From: Prevotella sp. tc2-28
GTDB lineage: Bacteria; Bacteroidota; Bacteroidia; Bacteroidales; Bacteroidaceae
Direction: 5' to 3'
Length of the DNA stretch: 64,000 bases
NCBI RefSeq assembly: GCF_900107705.1
Contig: NZ_FNRE01000003.1
Coordinates: 1-64,000, forward strand
Shown here: positions 28,682 through 38,406 of the stretch, piece after piece
Layout: every line of letters starts with the position of its first letter
Numbering within the stretch: position 1 is the stretch's first letter
Translations under genes and position numbers: made by a program
Notes under the pieces: generated by a model
Databases searched by the model: none
What the model was told of the DNA's origin: nothing
What the model saw: the letters and a program-made list of their open reading frames with translations, nothing else

Positions 28682-30853
28682 ATGAAAATGAAATGCATTC
28701 TGCTATTGTTGTGTATATGCACGGCAGTGGCAGCCCAAGATAGTTTAAAACATCATCATAAGGAGGACTCGACGGATGTATTTTTCCGCCATTTGCAACT
28801 GAACGAACTGACAGTAACGGGTGTGACGGGCGACACAAAACTAAAACACGCCACGGCACCCGTGTCGATTATCTCACCCCAGGTGTTACGGGCTACCGCC
28901 TCGACAAACATCATCGATGCCATTGCGCACCAGCCTGGTGTCAGCCAGCTAACCACGGGCGGCAGCATCTCAAAACCCATTATCCGCGGACTGGGTTACA
29001 ACCGGGTTGTGGTAATGAGCGAAGGTGTGCGACAGGAAGGACAGCAATGGGGCGATGAACATGGTGTGGAAGTCGATGGAAGCAGTGTAGGCTCGGTAGA
29101 AATTCTGAAAGGTCCAGCTTCACTGATGTACGGATCGGATGCGATGGCAGGTGTGGTTATCCTGCATGCACAACCTACATTGGCAGAGGGTGAGCTGAGG
29201 GCCAATATCAGCACGGAGTATCAGACCAACAACGGCCTCTTTCACTACTCACTACAAATGGCGGGTAACCAAAAAGGGTTCGTATGGGACGCCCGCTACA
29301 GTGACAAGATGGCTCACGCTTATAAGAACAAGTATGACAACTATGTGCCTGGCTCACAGTTCCGTGAACGTGCAGGGCGCCTGATGTTGGGTATTAATAA
29401 GGCGTGGGGACACTCACGACTCACATGGACGGCCTATCACCTGACACCGAGTATCGTAGAGGGTGAGCGTGACCCTGAGACGGGAGAATTAGAACATGAA
29501 GTGGGCTGGACAGGACATCAATACAGCAAGTCGTTGCCTTTCCAACAGGTGAAACACTACAGAGCCGTGTGGGACAACTCGTTGAGTCTCTCATCGGGCT
29601 ATCTGAAAACCATTATCGGCTATCAGCAGAACTGCCGTCAGGAGTTCGAGGAGAGCGAGGAAGAATATGAATTGTATTTAAAACTACACACGCTGACTTA
29701 CGACCTGCGTTACATCACCAACGAGTGGAACGGCTGGAAACTCTCAACGGGCATTGGTGGTATGTTCCAGAAATCAGGCAATAAGGGCGAGGAATACTTG
29801 ATTCCTGACTATCGGCTCTTTGACTTCGGTCTCTATGCCACAGCCACAAAATCCATAGGCGACCAATGGACTCTCAGCGGAGGTCTGCGTTATGACCACC
29901 GACGACTGCATGGTTATGAGCTGATGGAGGATGGTGAGATGCGCTTTGCAGATTTCACGCGTCACTTCAATGGCCTGACAGGCAGCATTGGTGCCGTATG
30001 CAATATCAACGACCACTTTAACCTGCGCCTGAACCTCGCCCGTGGCTTCCGATCACCCAATATGAGCGAATTGGCCTCAAACGGTGTTCATGAGGGCTCT
30101 ATCCGCTATGAGTTAGGAAACCGGAAGCTTAAGGCCGAATACAGTCTGCAGGCTGATCTCGGACTTGACTTCACCTCACGCTATGTCTCTGCACAATTAG
30201 CACTTTTTGCCAACCGCATTGACAACTACATCTTTATAAGAAATGAGGGGCAAGAGGTAATAGGTGAGAGAATGGACTATCCCGTTTATGTCTATACGCA
30301 GGGCGATGCCCGTCTGCTGGGTTTTGAGGCCGGTGTGGATTTCCACCCCGTCCACTCCGTTCATTTCTCCAACTCTTTCTCCTATGTTGATGCTCAACTG
30401 TTGCATGCTGATGCTAATACTAAGTATCTTCCCTTTACACCTGCACCTAAATGGTCATCTGAGTTAAAGTGGGAACTCTTTCACCATTCGCACAACACGG
30501 TTCATCATCACCACACCTCCGATGCTGCCCATCGTTCACCATTCAACAACCTCTACCTTGCCGCAGGACTTGACTGCTATCTGAAGCAGTCGAACATCTA
30601 TAGTGCAGACGACACTGAGACGGTGACACCAGGCTATGCCCTGCTTTCTCTATCAGCAGGCACCGACATTCAAGTGAAAGGCAGGAAGATTGCAGAAATC
30701 TACATCACAGCCGACAACTTACTGAACAAGGCCTATCAGAACCACTTAAGCCGACTGAAGTATGCCGATGAGAATGTCATTACCGGCCGTCGTGGTGTCT
30801 ATAACATGGGACGTAACATCACGTTCAAGGTAGTGGTACCAATCATTCTGTAA
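28682..30853 (+). CDS. ZnuD-like TonB-dependent receptor (probable zinc uptake)
   Basis: The 723-residue outer-membrane receptor has a signal peptide ending AVAAQ, His-rich stretches early (HHHK) and in an outer loop (FHHSHNTVHHHHTSDAAH), a plug domain with QPGVSQLTTGGSISKPIIRG, GYNRVVVMSEGVRQEGQQWG and DEHGVEVD, and a 22-strand barrel ending in VPIIL. The plug sequence and His clusters are those of ZnuD-type zinc receptors. There is no carboxypeptidase-like extension and no SusD partner, which also points to a small ligand. Probably cotranscribed with the preceding Cys/His-rich gene. Zinc is inferred from family resemblance. Confidence 0.88.
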   Translation: MKMKCILLLLCICTAVAAQDSLKHHHKEDSTDVFFRHLQLNELTVTGVTGDTKLKHATAPVSIISPQVLRATASTNIIDAIAHQPGVSQLTTGGSISKPIIRGLGYNRVVVMSEGVRQEGQQWGDEHGVEVDGSSVGSVEILKGPASLMYGSDAMAGVVILHAQPTLAEGELRANISTEYQTNNGLFHYSLQMAGNQKGFVWDARYSDKMAHAYKNKYDNYVPGSQFRERAGRLMLGINKAWGHSRLTWTAYHLTPSIVEGERDPETGELEHEVGWTGHQYSKSLPFQQVKHYRAVWDNSLSLSSGYLKTIIGYQQNCRQEFEESEEEYELYLKLHTLTYDLRYITNEWNGWKLSTGIGGMFQKSGNKGEEYLIPDYRLFDFGLYATATKSIGDQWTLSGGLRYDHRRLHGYELMEDGEMRFADFTRHFNGLTGSIGAVCNINDHFNLRLNLARGFRSPNMSELASNGVHEGSIRYELGNRKLKAEYSLQADLGLDFTSRYVSAQLALFANRIDNYIFIRNEGQEVIGERMDYPVYVYTQGDARLLGFEAGVDFHPVHSVHFSNSFSYVDAQLLHADANTKYLPFTPAPKWSSELKWELFHHSHNTVHHHHTSDAAHRSPFNNLYLAAGLDCYLKQSNIYSADDTETVTPGYALLSLSAGTDIQVKGRKIAEIYITADNLLNKAYQNHLSRLKYADENVITGRRGVYNMGRNITFKVVVPIIL

Positions 30854-30896
30854 CGTAGCCACCGAGTGGCTGTTTTACAAAGCATAGCAACTAAAA

Positions 30897-30920
30897 GAAC
30901 CCTCACGATGGTGAGGGTTC
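30897..30920 (-). terminator. Terminator of ssrA, shared with the convergent receptor gene
   Basis: A perfect 10-bp stem GAACCCTCAC/GTGAGGGTTC encloses GATG. On the minus strand it is followed by TTTTAG, as expected for the end of ssrA; on the plus strand the following bases are less T-rich. Confidence 0.8.
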
Positions 30921-30935
30921 TCTACATTGTAACGA

Positions 30936-31332
30936 AGTGGAAGTGGAGGGAATCGAACCCTCGTCCACACGAGGAAACCATACGCTTTCTACATGCTTAT
31001 CTTGGCCTTCATTTTCGTGTTGCAGCAAGACCCAAGCCACCAACTGCAACCTTATCCTCTAAATCTCATCAGATTATCGAGGCCTAACCTGACTATTCCC
31101 GATTTACCTGCACCGCTTGACCCTCAGATTCGGGACAACATCCTTGGAGCGATGTCTCGTTCTCCTACCTTGTAAGAGAATTAGGCCAGTAAACTACTGT
31201 ACTTCGTTTAGGCAGCGAGAGCGTACTTTGTTTCGCCAATTAATTTTCTGACCGACGTGATTATGGAGTCCACAGTCGTCACTCCGCATGCTTACGTACC
31301 ATCTCGGCTCGCTGTCAAATCCAGTCACCCCC
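30936..31332 (-). ncRNA. ssrA: tmRNA
   Basis: The minus-strand RNA starts GGGGGUGACUGGAUUUGAC near 31332 and ends with a T-arm (GGGUUCGAUUCCC) and an acceptor arm whose CACUUCC pairs with the 5' GGGGGUG; CCA is not encoded. The resume frame at 31237-31208 encodes the tag GETKYALAA followed by UAA, close to tags known in Bacteroides. tmRNA with SmpB frees stalled ribosomes and marks the unfinished protein for degradation. Short open frames over this stretch are not genes. Confidence 0.95.
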
Positions 31333-31356
31333 AAGATAAATATCGTAATTGGACTG

Positions 31357-31364
31357 CAAAAATA
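31357..31364 (-). promoter_or_regulatory. -7 box of ssrA
   Basis: The minus strand reads TATTTTTG, 24 bases before the mature 5' end, leaving a short leader for processing. A GTTG 16 bases upstream is a weak -33. Confidence 0.5.
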
Positions 31365-31408
31365 CAACATATTTTCGATACAACCATCGTTTTCTCGGAA
31401 AAATTAGT

Positions 31409-31416
31409 TATTTTTG
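31409..31416 (+). promoter_or_regulatory. -7 box of the exopolysaccharide locus
   Basis: TATTTTTG stands 40 bases before the first ATG of the exporter gene, divergent from ssrA. No -33 match is visible. Confidence 0.45.
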
Positions 31417-31456
31417 CACAATATTTTAAAGGACATCGTGTTCTTATATAATAATA

Positions 31457-34012
31457 ATGCGAATAAACATGAAACGAATCTCTACAATCATACTCTGCCT
31501 GCTAATGGTATCGGCCGTCACATGGGCCCAGTCCGGCATGACAGATAACCAAGTGATGGACTATGTCATTGAGCAGAACGCCAAAGGAATTTCACGCCAG
31601 CAGATTGTCACGCAACTGATGCAACGTGGTGTCACCATCGAACAGATACGTCGCATCCAGAAAAAATATCAGAAGCAGATCAAGAATGGTTCTCTTGGTG
31701 CTGAGGATATCACAGCAGGCTCAAAGGCCGTCAAGAACCGTATGCGTGAATCAAATGGCGAAAAACGCGAAGAGCAGGCGAAACAGGATCAGAAAAAAGC
31801 CTCTCAGTACCGTGTCAAGGACAGCAAGTATGAGACTTACAAGAAGAAGCAAAAGCGTACTTACGACGAGAATGACAAGGAGTTCACGGAGATGGACGAC
31901 GCAATGGATTTCATGATGCCAGACTCGCTGAAGTACTTCCTAAAGGAGGATGAGGAGAAAGAAGAGAAGCGCAAGATATTCGGTCACGATGTCTTCAACA
32001 ACAAGAACCTGACCTTCGAGAGTAGCATGAACCTCGCTACTCCGCAGAATTACCGTCTAGGTCCTGGTGATGCCGTCAATGTAGATATATGGGGTGCCTC
32101 ACAGGAAAGTGTCACTGAGACTATTTCGCCAGATGGTACCATTACTATTGAAGGCATTGGTGTTATTCAATTGGGTGGACTCTCCGTCAGTCAGGCAAAG
32201 GCACGACTGAGGAAAGTCCTCGGTCCCCGCTATCAAGGTTCTCAGATTGACCTGACACTTGGACAAACACGTACCATTACCATCAGTGTGATGGGCGAGG
32301 TAAAAGTGCCAGGAACCTATACGATGTCAGCCTTTGCCTCCGTCTATAACGCACTATACATGGCTGGCGGCCCAAACGAGATTGGTACGCTGCGTAATGT
32401 AAAGGTATTCCGTCGTGGCAAGCAGATTACCAATGTCGACGTCTACGACTTCCTGCTCAATGGCAAGCTGTCGGGAGATGTACGTCTTCAAGACAACGAC
32501 GTAATAACCGTCGGTCCATATGAAGCCCTGGTCAATATCACAGGTAAGGTAAAGCGCCCGATGTTCTACGAGATGAAGAAAACGGAAACTGCTGCTACCC
32601 TACTCCGCTATGCCGGAGGATTCACTGGTGACGCTTATACCAAGGCTATACGCATCAACCGAAAGGCTGGCAACCAGTATTCCGTATTCAGCGTTGGCGA
32701 GTTTGACATGACCCAGTTTAAACTGATGGACGAAGACTCTGTCAGCGTTGACTCCACTATGAACCGCTACCGGAACATGGTTGAGATTAAGGGTGCTGTA
32801 TTCCGTCCTGGCATGTATCACGTAGGAGGAAACATCAGCACCGTAAAGGCGTTAGTAGAAGCTGCCGACGGTCTGACAGAAGGAGCTATCTCACAGCATG
32901 CCATCATGCACCGCATGAGAGTAGACCGCACTTTGGAAATGCTAAGTGTCGACATCCGTGGCATTCTGGAAGGAACGACACCCGATGTTCCCTTGCGCAA
33001 TGAAGACGTGCTTTACATTGCCAGTCGTGAGGAGAAAATACAGAAACAGACCGTCACCATCACCGGAGAGGTGCTTTACCCTGGTGTCTATAAATACGCA
33101 GCTAACGAGAGTGTAGAAGACCTCATCCTACAGGCAGGAGGACCTACTGATGCAGCTTCGTTGGTTAAGGTGGACGTTTCCCGTCGCGTCAGCAATCCGC
33201 AAGCAACAGAGGCAGGCGACCAGATAGCACAGACCTTTAGCTTTAAGCTGACTCGCGACTTCAATATTGCAGAACAACCAGACTTCAGACTGATGCCGTT
33301 CGACGAGGTATACGTACGCCGCAGTCCCAACTATACCGAACAGCAAAACGTCACTGTTGAAGGTGAAGTACAGTTTGAAGGCACCTATACCCTATCCAGT
33401 AAGGGTCAACGATTGAGTGAGCTCATCAAGCAAGCTGGCGGGTTGACCAACCGAGCCTATCCTGAGGGCACCAAGCTTCTCCGCCTGATGACCCCCGAAG
33501 AGAGTGAGCAAATGGAAGTTGTGCTTCGTACCGCTCAGCGTAATTCCGGTCGTGACTCCATTGATGTCAAGAAGCTCATGACAAATGCCAATTACCCCGT
33601 GGGTATTGAGCTCGACAAAGCCTTGAAGAATCCCGGTTCTGAGGATGACCCCATTCTGCGTGAAGGCGACCGCATCGTCGTTCCCCGCTACGATGGTTCC
33701 GTCAAAATCAATGGTGAGGTACTCTATCCCAACACCGTATATTTCAAGGAAGGGAAAGATGCCGACTATTATATCAACTTAGCAGGAGGTACCACCTCTA
33801 GTGCCAAGAAGAGTCAGACCATCATCATCTATATGAATGGCATGGTAGCCCGAGCCGACCGCAAGCACAAGCCCCGCCCAGGTTGCCAAATCATTGTTCC
33901 CACCAAGCGTCGTGGTCGCACACTTGGCATCACCGAATGGATGAGTATCGGCACAAGCGCAGCCTCTCTCGGTACCATGTTCGCCACTATTGCTAACCTG
34001 TTGAAGAAGTAA
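31457..34012 (+). CDS. Polysaccharide export protein with multiple SLBB domains (OPX)
   Basis: The 851-residue exported protein has a signal peptide (about 1-25), a charged helical region (about 40-180) and a polysaccharide export domain beginning at YRLGPGDAVNVDIWG (about 195-270). It then has five or six SLBB repeats, each with an ITGxVxxPG-like strand (VMGEVKVPGTYTM, ITGKVKRPMFYEM, IKGAVFRPGMYHV, ITGEVLYPGVYKY, VEGEVQFEGTYTL, INGEVLYPNTVYF). The C-terminus has a possible membrane segment. This is the large OPX type of Bacteroidota, the Wza-like exit for polymer across periplasm and outer membrane. First gene of the locus. Confidence 0.9.
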   Translation: MRINMKRISTIILCLLMVSAVTWAQSGMTDNQVMDYVIEQNAKGISRQQIVTQLMQRGVTIEQIRRIQKKYQKQIKNGSLGAEDITAGSKAVKNRMRESNGEKREEQAKQDQKKASQYRVKDSKYETYKKKQKRTYDENDKEFTEMDDAMDFMMPDSLKYFLKEDEEKEEKRKIFGHDVFNNKNLTFESSMNLATPQNYRLGPGDAVNVDIWGASQESVTETISPDGTITIEGIGVIQLGGLSVSQAKARLRKVLGPRYQGSQIDLTLGQTRTITISVMGEVKVPGTYTMSAFASVYNALYMAGGPNEIGTLRNVKVFRRGKQITNVDVYDFLLNGKLSGDVRLQDNDVITVGPYEALVNITGKVKRPMFYEMKKTETAATLLRYAGGFTGDAYTKAIRINRKAGNQYSVFSVGEFDMTQFKLMDEDSVSVDSTMNRYRNMVEIKGAVFRPGMYHVGGNISTVKALVEAADGLTEGAISQHAIMHRMRVDRTLEMLSVDIRGILEGTTPDVPLRNEDVLYIASREEKIQKQTVTITGEVLYPGVYKYAANESVEDLILQAGGPTDAASLVKVDVSRRVSNPQATEAGDQIAQTFSFKLTRDFNIAEQPDFRLMPFDEVYVRRSPNYTEQQNVTVEGEVQFEGTYTLSSKGQRLSELIKQAGGLTNRAYPEGTKLLRLMTPEESEQMEVVLRTAQRNSGRDSIDVKKLMTNANYPVGIELDKALKNPGSEDDPILREGDRIVVPRYDGSVKINGEVLYPNTVYFKEGKDADYYINLAGGTTSSAKKSQTIIIYMNGMVARADRKHKPRPGCQIIVPTKRRGRTLGITEWMSIGTSAASLGTMFATIANLLKK

Positions 34013-34017
34013 GAAGT

Positions 34018-35073
34018 ATGGAAGATAAGAAGATTATTAATATCAATATAATTGATGTTATCAAAATACTTAAAGAAGATTGGCGCAAAGTATGCAAATA
34101 CTCTAGCATAGCGGGTATCATTGGTGTATTACTAGCTTTCGGCACCCCAAAAATCTACAAATCGACTGTTGTTCTTGCTCCAGAAGAGTCTGGCAGCGGA
34201 TTCTCCGGAAGTATTTCCTCATTGGCAGCCATGGTGGGTATGAACATGAAAATAGGGCAGACGGGAGATGCCTTATATCCCGAGATTTATCCAGACCTGA
34301 TGGCATCGACTAATTTTATTGTCGGACTGTTTCCCGTAACAGTAACAACCCAAAAGACACACAATACTTTCACCTATCAAGAATATATAAGTAAGCACCA
34401 GAAACTAGCTATTCATGAATACCCTTCAGCCCTACTACATAACATTATTGAAAAGATAACTTCTGAAGAAACGCCAAAATCTGGCCATAAGCCTAACCCC
34501 TTTCAACTGACGAAGAAAGAGGATGAAATTGCCAAGAATATAAAAAGCAAAATAGATTGTACTGTTGATAAGAAAACAAATGTCATCACTATTGTTGTGG
34601 AAGACCAGGACCCTCTAATAGCAGCGACCGTGGCAGACTCTGTACAGATGCACCTTCAACTAGCCATCACAGATTACCGCACAAAAAAAGCGAGAGTAGA
34701 CTTGGAATATATGGAAAAACTTTTCCAAGAGGCCTATCAACAATATACAAAGGCACGTCAGAAGTATGCAGCATTTGGAGATGCAAACAGCAATGTCGCC
34801 TTACAATCAGTCCAATCAAAAATGGATGATTTAGAAAATGAAATGCAATTGAAATACAATATCTACCAACAAGTAGTAGAGCAACTGCAGTTGGCTAAGG
34901 CAAAAGTACAAGAACGTACCCCTGCCTTCACGATTGTGCAAGGAGCAACAGTCCCTATCAAACACAGTAGCCGTCCGAAAGTCGTCACACTGATTATTTG
35001 GATGTTCCTCGGTCTCATTCTTCGTTTAGGAATGCTTTTATGGAGAAATCGACAACAATTTATTAATATATAA
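34018..35073 (+). CDS. Wzz-like chain-length regulator (PCP, no kinase)
   Basis: The 351-residue inner-membrane protein has a first membrane helix near 28-45, a periplasmic Wzz domain with a long coiled-coil (about 215-290, YMEKLFQEAYQQYTKARQKY) and a second helix near 320-340 preceded by VPIKHSSRPK, the usual Pro-rich end of Wzz. The tail is too short for a tyrosine kinase, and no Wzc-type kinase is near. It would set polymer length and meet the OPX protein in the periplasm. It starts 5 bases after the exporter gene. Confidence 0.9.
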   Translation: MEDKKIININIIDVIKILKEDWRKVCKYSSIAGIIGVLLAFGTPKIYKSTVVLAPEESGSGFSGSISSLAAMVGMNMKIGQTGDALYPEIYPDLMASTNFIVGLFPVTVTTQKTHNTFTYQEYISKHQKLAIHEYPSALLHNIIEKITSEETPKSGHKPNPFQLTKKEDEIAKNIKSKIDCTVDKKTNVITIVVEDQDPLIAATVADSVQMHLQLAITDYRTKKARVDLEYMEKLFQEAYQQYTKARQKYAAFGDANSNVALQSVQSKMDDLENEMQLKYNIYQQVVEQLQLAKAKVQERTPAFTIVQGATVPIKHSSRPKVVTLIIWMFLGLILRLGMLLWRNRQQFINI

Positions 35074-35078
35074 TAAGG

Positions 35079-37085
35079 TTGAAAAAACATCCTTATATCA
35101 CAGCAATTCTCATCGCCACCCTATTAGCTATAGTAGTGTGGCTTTGTGTGCCTAAAGAGTACACTGCCGTCACAAAAATTAGTGACGAGTACCAAGAGAC
35201 GGATCTTGCCATTGGTCTTTCAAAGATACAGGCCAACATTAAAGAAGCCATTGGTAGTGCCAATAATGGGATTAATGACATGGAGACCTATTGTAAAGTC
35301 TTAAAAACTGAAGATTTTGCCCGTTCCATATCACACAAGCAGGTTCCCAATAAAGGAGTAACCTATGGAGAGTATCTTGCTGAAAAAGATACCATTGAAA
35401 TCATACAAGCCCATATAAACTACAACTATAGCAGTAAACACGAAACACTAACTATAGGCTTTTCAGACAACGATCCTGTCATTGCAGCACAAATGCTAGA
35501 TAGTGTTACTGCGGAATTACAAACAGTTATTACTCGATCTCGCCGTCAAGTCATTGAAGCAGCAATAAAAAATGCTGAGAAAGAATTATCAAAAGCATCC
35601 CAACTGTATAAAATGGCCCAAAAAGAATATGCTTCTTTTACAGATTCTCATTTTTCAACCACTTCGAAAAGTGTTTCTGAAAAAAAACATGCCATACAGC
35701 GCGACCTGACATTAGCACAAAGTCTTTACGAAAAAGCTGTTAAGCAGTATTCGCGGCAGATTGCACTAAAACAACGCACCTATCATTCTTTTACCATCAT
35801 ACAGTCAAACACAGTCCCTACCAATAGAAATGACCATTTTGCAAATTTTCTTTTTGCATTTGTCATTATTGGCCTGTTTGCTACAACAGCCTTTCGTCAA
35901 TACTCATTAAAGAAAAAAAATGATACTTTATCCTTGGAAATGGGTGATTTTTTTTCTCCTTGGAGTCTTACTTTTGCTATTTGGGGTGGTTTATTTATTA
36001 TGTACTTCCTACAAGGTACTTTGGATCCTATCGGTCCACTATTCATTACAAATTTTCTTCTATGGATAGGTACTTTTATTCCAGCATCTTTACTTACTTT
36101 TATATTAACAAAAGATGAAAGTAAGGCAAAACCCGTATGGCGCGGAAAAAGTATTGATGTTAATATGAATCTATTCTATGTCATTTTAATTGTCTCACTA
36201 CTCTTTACAATACTTTATGCAAAACGGATATATGAAATAGTTAGTCAGTTCGATACAGAAGATTTATTGTATAATATTCGTTTGTACACTATCTACAAAA
36301 CAGAATCGCCAGGAATATTAATTCTCACTCAAGGAATAAATTTTTCTTTATTTTTAACTGCAATATGGCTTTATCCTAAAATATCTAAATGGACTATAGT
36401 CCTTATTGTCGCTATTAATTTACTCCTTGAATTCTCCATGATGGAGAAAAGCGGTATTCTCATCATGACTTTGAGCACGCTATTCGTATTGTATGAGAAA
36501 CAAACCATCAAAATACGCTCCATAGGACTTACTCTCTTAAGCATCATTGTCCTATTCTTTTTCTTTAACATGTCGAAAGAATCCCAAGATCAAGATTCTG
36601 TTGATTTTATAGACTTCTTGGGAATATATGTTACGTCACCCATAGTAGCCTTTGAAAAGTTACAAATAACCATTACCAATGGTTGGGGAGTAAATACATT
36701 CAACGACGTATTCCCTTATTTACGATACCTGGGCATCCATCTCGAGAGCATAGAACGTCTTCAGGATTTTGTCTATGTTCCAGTACCAACAAATGTATAT
36801 ACCATCATGCAGCCTTTTTATAACGATTTTGGATCAAAAGGGGTCGCTGTTTTCGGCATTCTATATGGCTGGGGTGCTGGATATGTTTATCGCAAGTTTT
36901 ACGATGGTAGCAGTACATATAAATGCATTTATACATTTTTGATAGAAGTCATCATTATTCAATTCTACAATGAGAACCTGCTACAGCAGTTCCATATCGT
37001 TCTAGAGACATTCTTCTTTGTTGTCTTACTGACTGCCACCAGTCACAAAAAAATTACAAAAGAAACAGCAAATGAAGTTATTTAA
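35079..37085 (+). CDS. Composite Wzz-Wzy protein: chain-length regulator fused to polymerase
   Basis: The 668-residue frame begins at a TTG, five bases after the wzz stop and preceded by AAGG; no ATG lies before the first membrane helix. Residues 1-275 form a second Wzz unit: helix 1 (about 5-24, PYITAILIATLLAIVVWLCV), a periplasmic coiled-coil part and helix 2 (about 252-271) after the Wzz-like SNTVPTNRND. From about 290 to 660 there are nine or ten hydrophobic segments with a large loop before YVPVPTNVYTIMQPFYNDFG, the pattern of an O-antigen/oligosaccharide repeat-unit polymerase. No stop or Met separates the halves. If correct, polymerisation and length control reside in one chain. It overlaps the flippase gene by 14 bases. 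Confidence 0.8.
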   Translation: MKKHPYITAILIATLLAIVVWLCVPKEYTAVTKISDEYQETDLAIGLSKIQANIKEAIGSANNGINDMETYCKVLKTEDFARSISHKQVPNKGVTYGEYLAEKDTIEIIQAHINYNYSSKHETLTIGFSDNDPVIAAQMLDSVTAELQTVITRSRRQVIEAAIKNAEKELSKASQLYKMAQKEYASFTDSHFSTTSKSVSEKKHAIQRDLTLAQSLYEKAVKQYSRQIALKQRTYHSFTIIQSNTVPTNRNDHFANFLFAFVIIGLFATTAFRQYSLKKKNDTLSLEMGDFFSPWSLTFAIWGGLFIMYFLQGTLDPIGPLFITNFLLWIGTFIPASLLTFILTKDESKAKPVWRGKSIDVNMNLFYVILIVSLLFTILYAKRIYEIVSQFDTEDLLYNIRLYTIYKTESPGILILTQGINFSLFLTAIWLYPKISKWTIVLIVAINLLLEFSMMEKSGILIMTLSTLFVLYEKQTIKIRSIGLTLLSIIVLFFFFNMSKESQDQDSVDFIDFLGIYVTSPIVAFEKLQITITNGWGVNTFNDVFPYLRYLGIHLESIERLQDFVYVPVPTNVYTIMQPFYNDFGSKGVAVFGILYGWGAGYVYRKFYDGSSTYKCIYTFLIEVIIIQFYNENLLQQFHIVLETFFFVVLLTATSHKKITKETANEVI

Positions 37086-38406
37086 TAAAAATGACATAAG
37101 AAGCAATAAGATATACAAGAATGTAGCATTTTCATTCTTGTTAAAATTCATTGCCACCATCATTCTGTTTGTAATGGTACCTCTTACTTTAACATGTTTA
37201 GGGAACTATCAAAATGGTGTTTGGCTAACTATTAGCAGTCTTCTTATTTGGATTGACCAAATGGACATTGGTTTAGGAAATGGTTTGAGAAACAAATTGT
37301 CAATAAGCATAGCTCATCATGACATGGAAGAAGCTCGCAAAATGGTTTCGTCCTGTATGGCAATGCTAACCTGTATTATTATACCACTTGCAACATTTCT
37401 ATTGTTTCTCATTCAAATAACAGATATATATGCATTTTTCAATGTTGAACCTGAACGCATACCCACTCTCAGAACAGCTTTACAAGCCGCTGTTATTTTT
37501 GTATGCATGACTTTCATCTTCAAACTGATTGGTAATGTATATATGGGAATGCAAGCCCCATCCATCAGCAATCTCATTATTGTAATAGGACAAGGCTTGG
37601 CTTTATTTTCCACATGGATTTTGCTTAAGACGGGAAATGCCACTTTCCTTAATGTGGTCATCGTAAATACGGCAGCTCCTTTGCTCATTTATATGATTGC
37701 CTACCCCATCACCTTCTACAAGGTATTTCCTACACTACGCCCCTCCTTGTCTCTCATCAACTTACGTTCTGCCCTATCTTTAGGCAATCTTGGTGTTCGA
37801 TTCTTCTGGTTGCAGATTGCCGGTGTCATTCAAATGATGACGGCCAATATTCTCATCTCCAACCTCTTTTCTCCTGAGATTGTTACTCCTTACCAGATTG
37901 CATATAGATATTTCAGTTTGGTCTTAGCCGCGTTTACAGTTATCTGTATGCCTTTTTGGAATGCCACCACAGACGCTTATGAACGAGATGACATTCAATG
38001 GATTCGAAAGGCTGACAAGCGAATGGGGTTTGTCGTCATAATACTAGGACTGTGCCTCGTTTTGATGGTAACAATCTCACCATTTATATACGATTTATGG
38101 ATTGGCGATAAATGCGAGGTGCCATTCGGAATAACATTGATGATGGCTATCTACACCTTTATTATTATTGCAAGCAGCCGATATTCTTATTTCCTAAATG
38201 GTATCGGTGCCCTTCGGCTTCAAATGTACATGACGGTAACCGTATTGTTCTTCATACCACTGGCATGGCTGGCAAGCCACTTGACGCATGACATCAATTA
38301 TTTCTTGGCCGTTATGTGTCTGTGTATTACGCCAAGCTGGATTGTCAACAAGATACAGTTCAATAAGATAATTAATGGAAAGGCGACAGGATTATGGAAG
38401 AAATAA
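37072..38406 (+). CDS. Wzx-type flippase
   Basis: The 444-residue inner-membrane protein has about twelve hydrophobic segments with the MOP-superfamily pattern: a first pair of helices with GNYQNGVWLTISSLLIWIDQ, the LGNGLRNKL loop and a mirrored second half. Such proteins move undecaprenyl-linked repeat units to the periplasmic face. It lies between the polymerase and glycosyltransferase genes and overlaps both. The base composition of 35000-39000 is visibly more AT-rich than the starch locus, common in polysaccharide loci acquired by transfer. Confidence 0.88.
   Translation: MKLFNKNDIRSNKIYKNVAFSFLLKFIATIILFVMVPLTLTCLGNYQNGVWLTISSLLIWIDQMDIGLGNGLRNKLSISIAHHDMEEARKMVSSCMAMLTCIIIPLATFLLFLIQITDIYAFFNVEPERIPTLRTALQAAVIFVCMTFIFKLIGNVYMGMQAPSISNLIIVIGQGLALFSTWILLKTGNATFLNVVIVNTAAPLLIYMIAYPITFYKVFPTLRPSLSLINLRSALSLGNLGVRFFWLQIAGVIQMMTANILISNLFSPEIVTPYQIAYRYFSLVLAAFTVICMPFWNATTDAYERDDIQWIRKADKRMGFVVIILGLCLVLMVTISPFIYDLWIGDKCEVPFGITLMMAIYTFIIIASSRYSYFLNGIGALRLQMYMTVTVLFFIPLAWLASHLTHDINYFLAVMCLCITPSWIVNKIQFNKIINGKATGLWKK

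Noticed and set aside
30866-31451. Three short rightward open frames after the zinc receptor gene
   Set aside because: They are the antisense of tmRNA, whose ends, T-arm and tag frame are clear.
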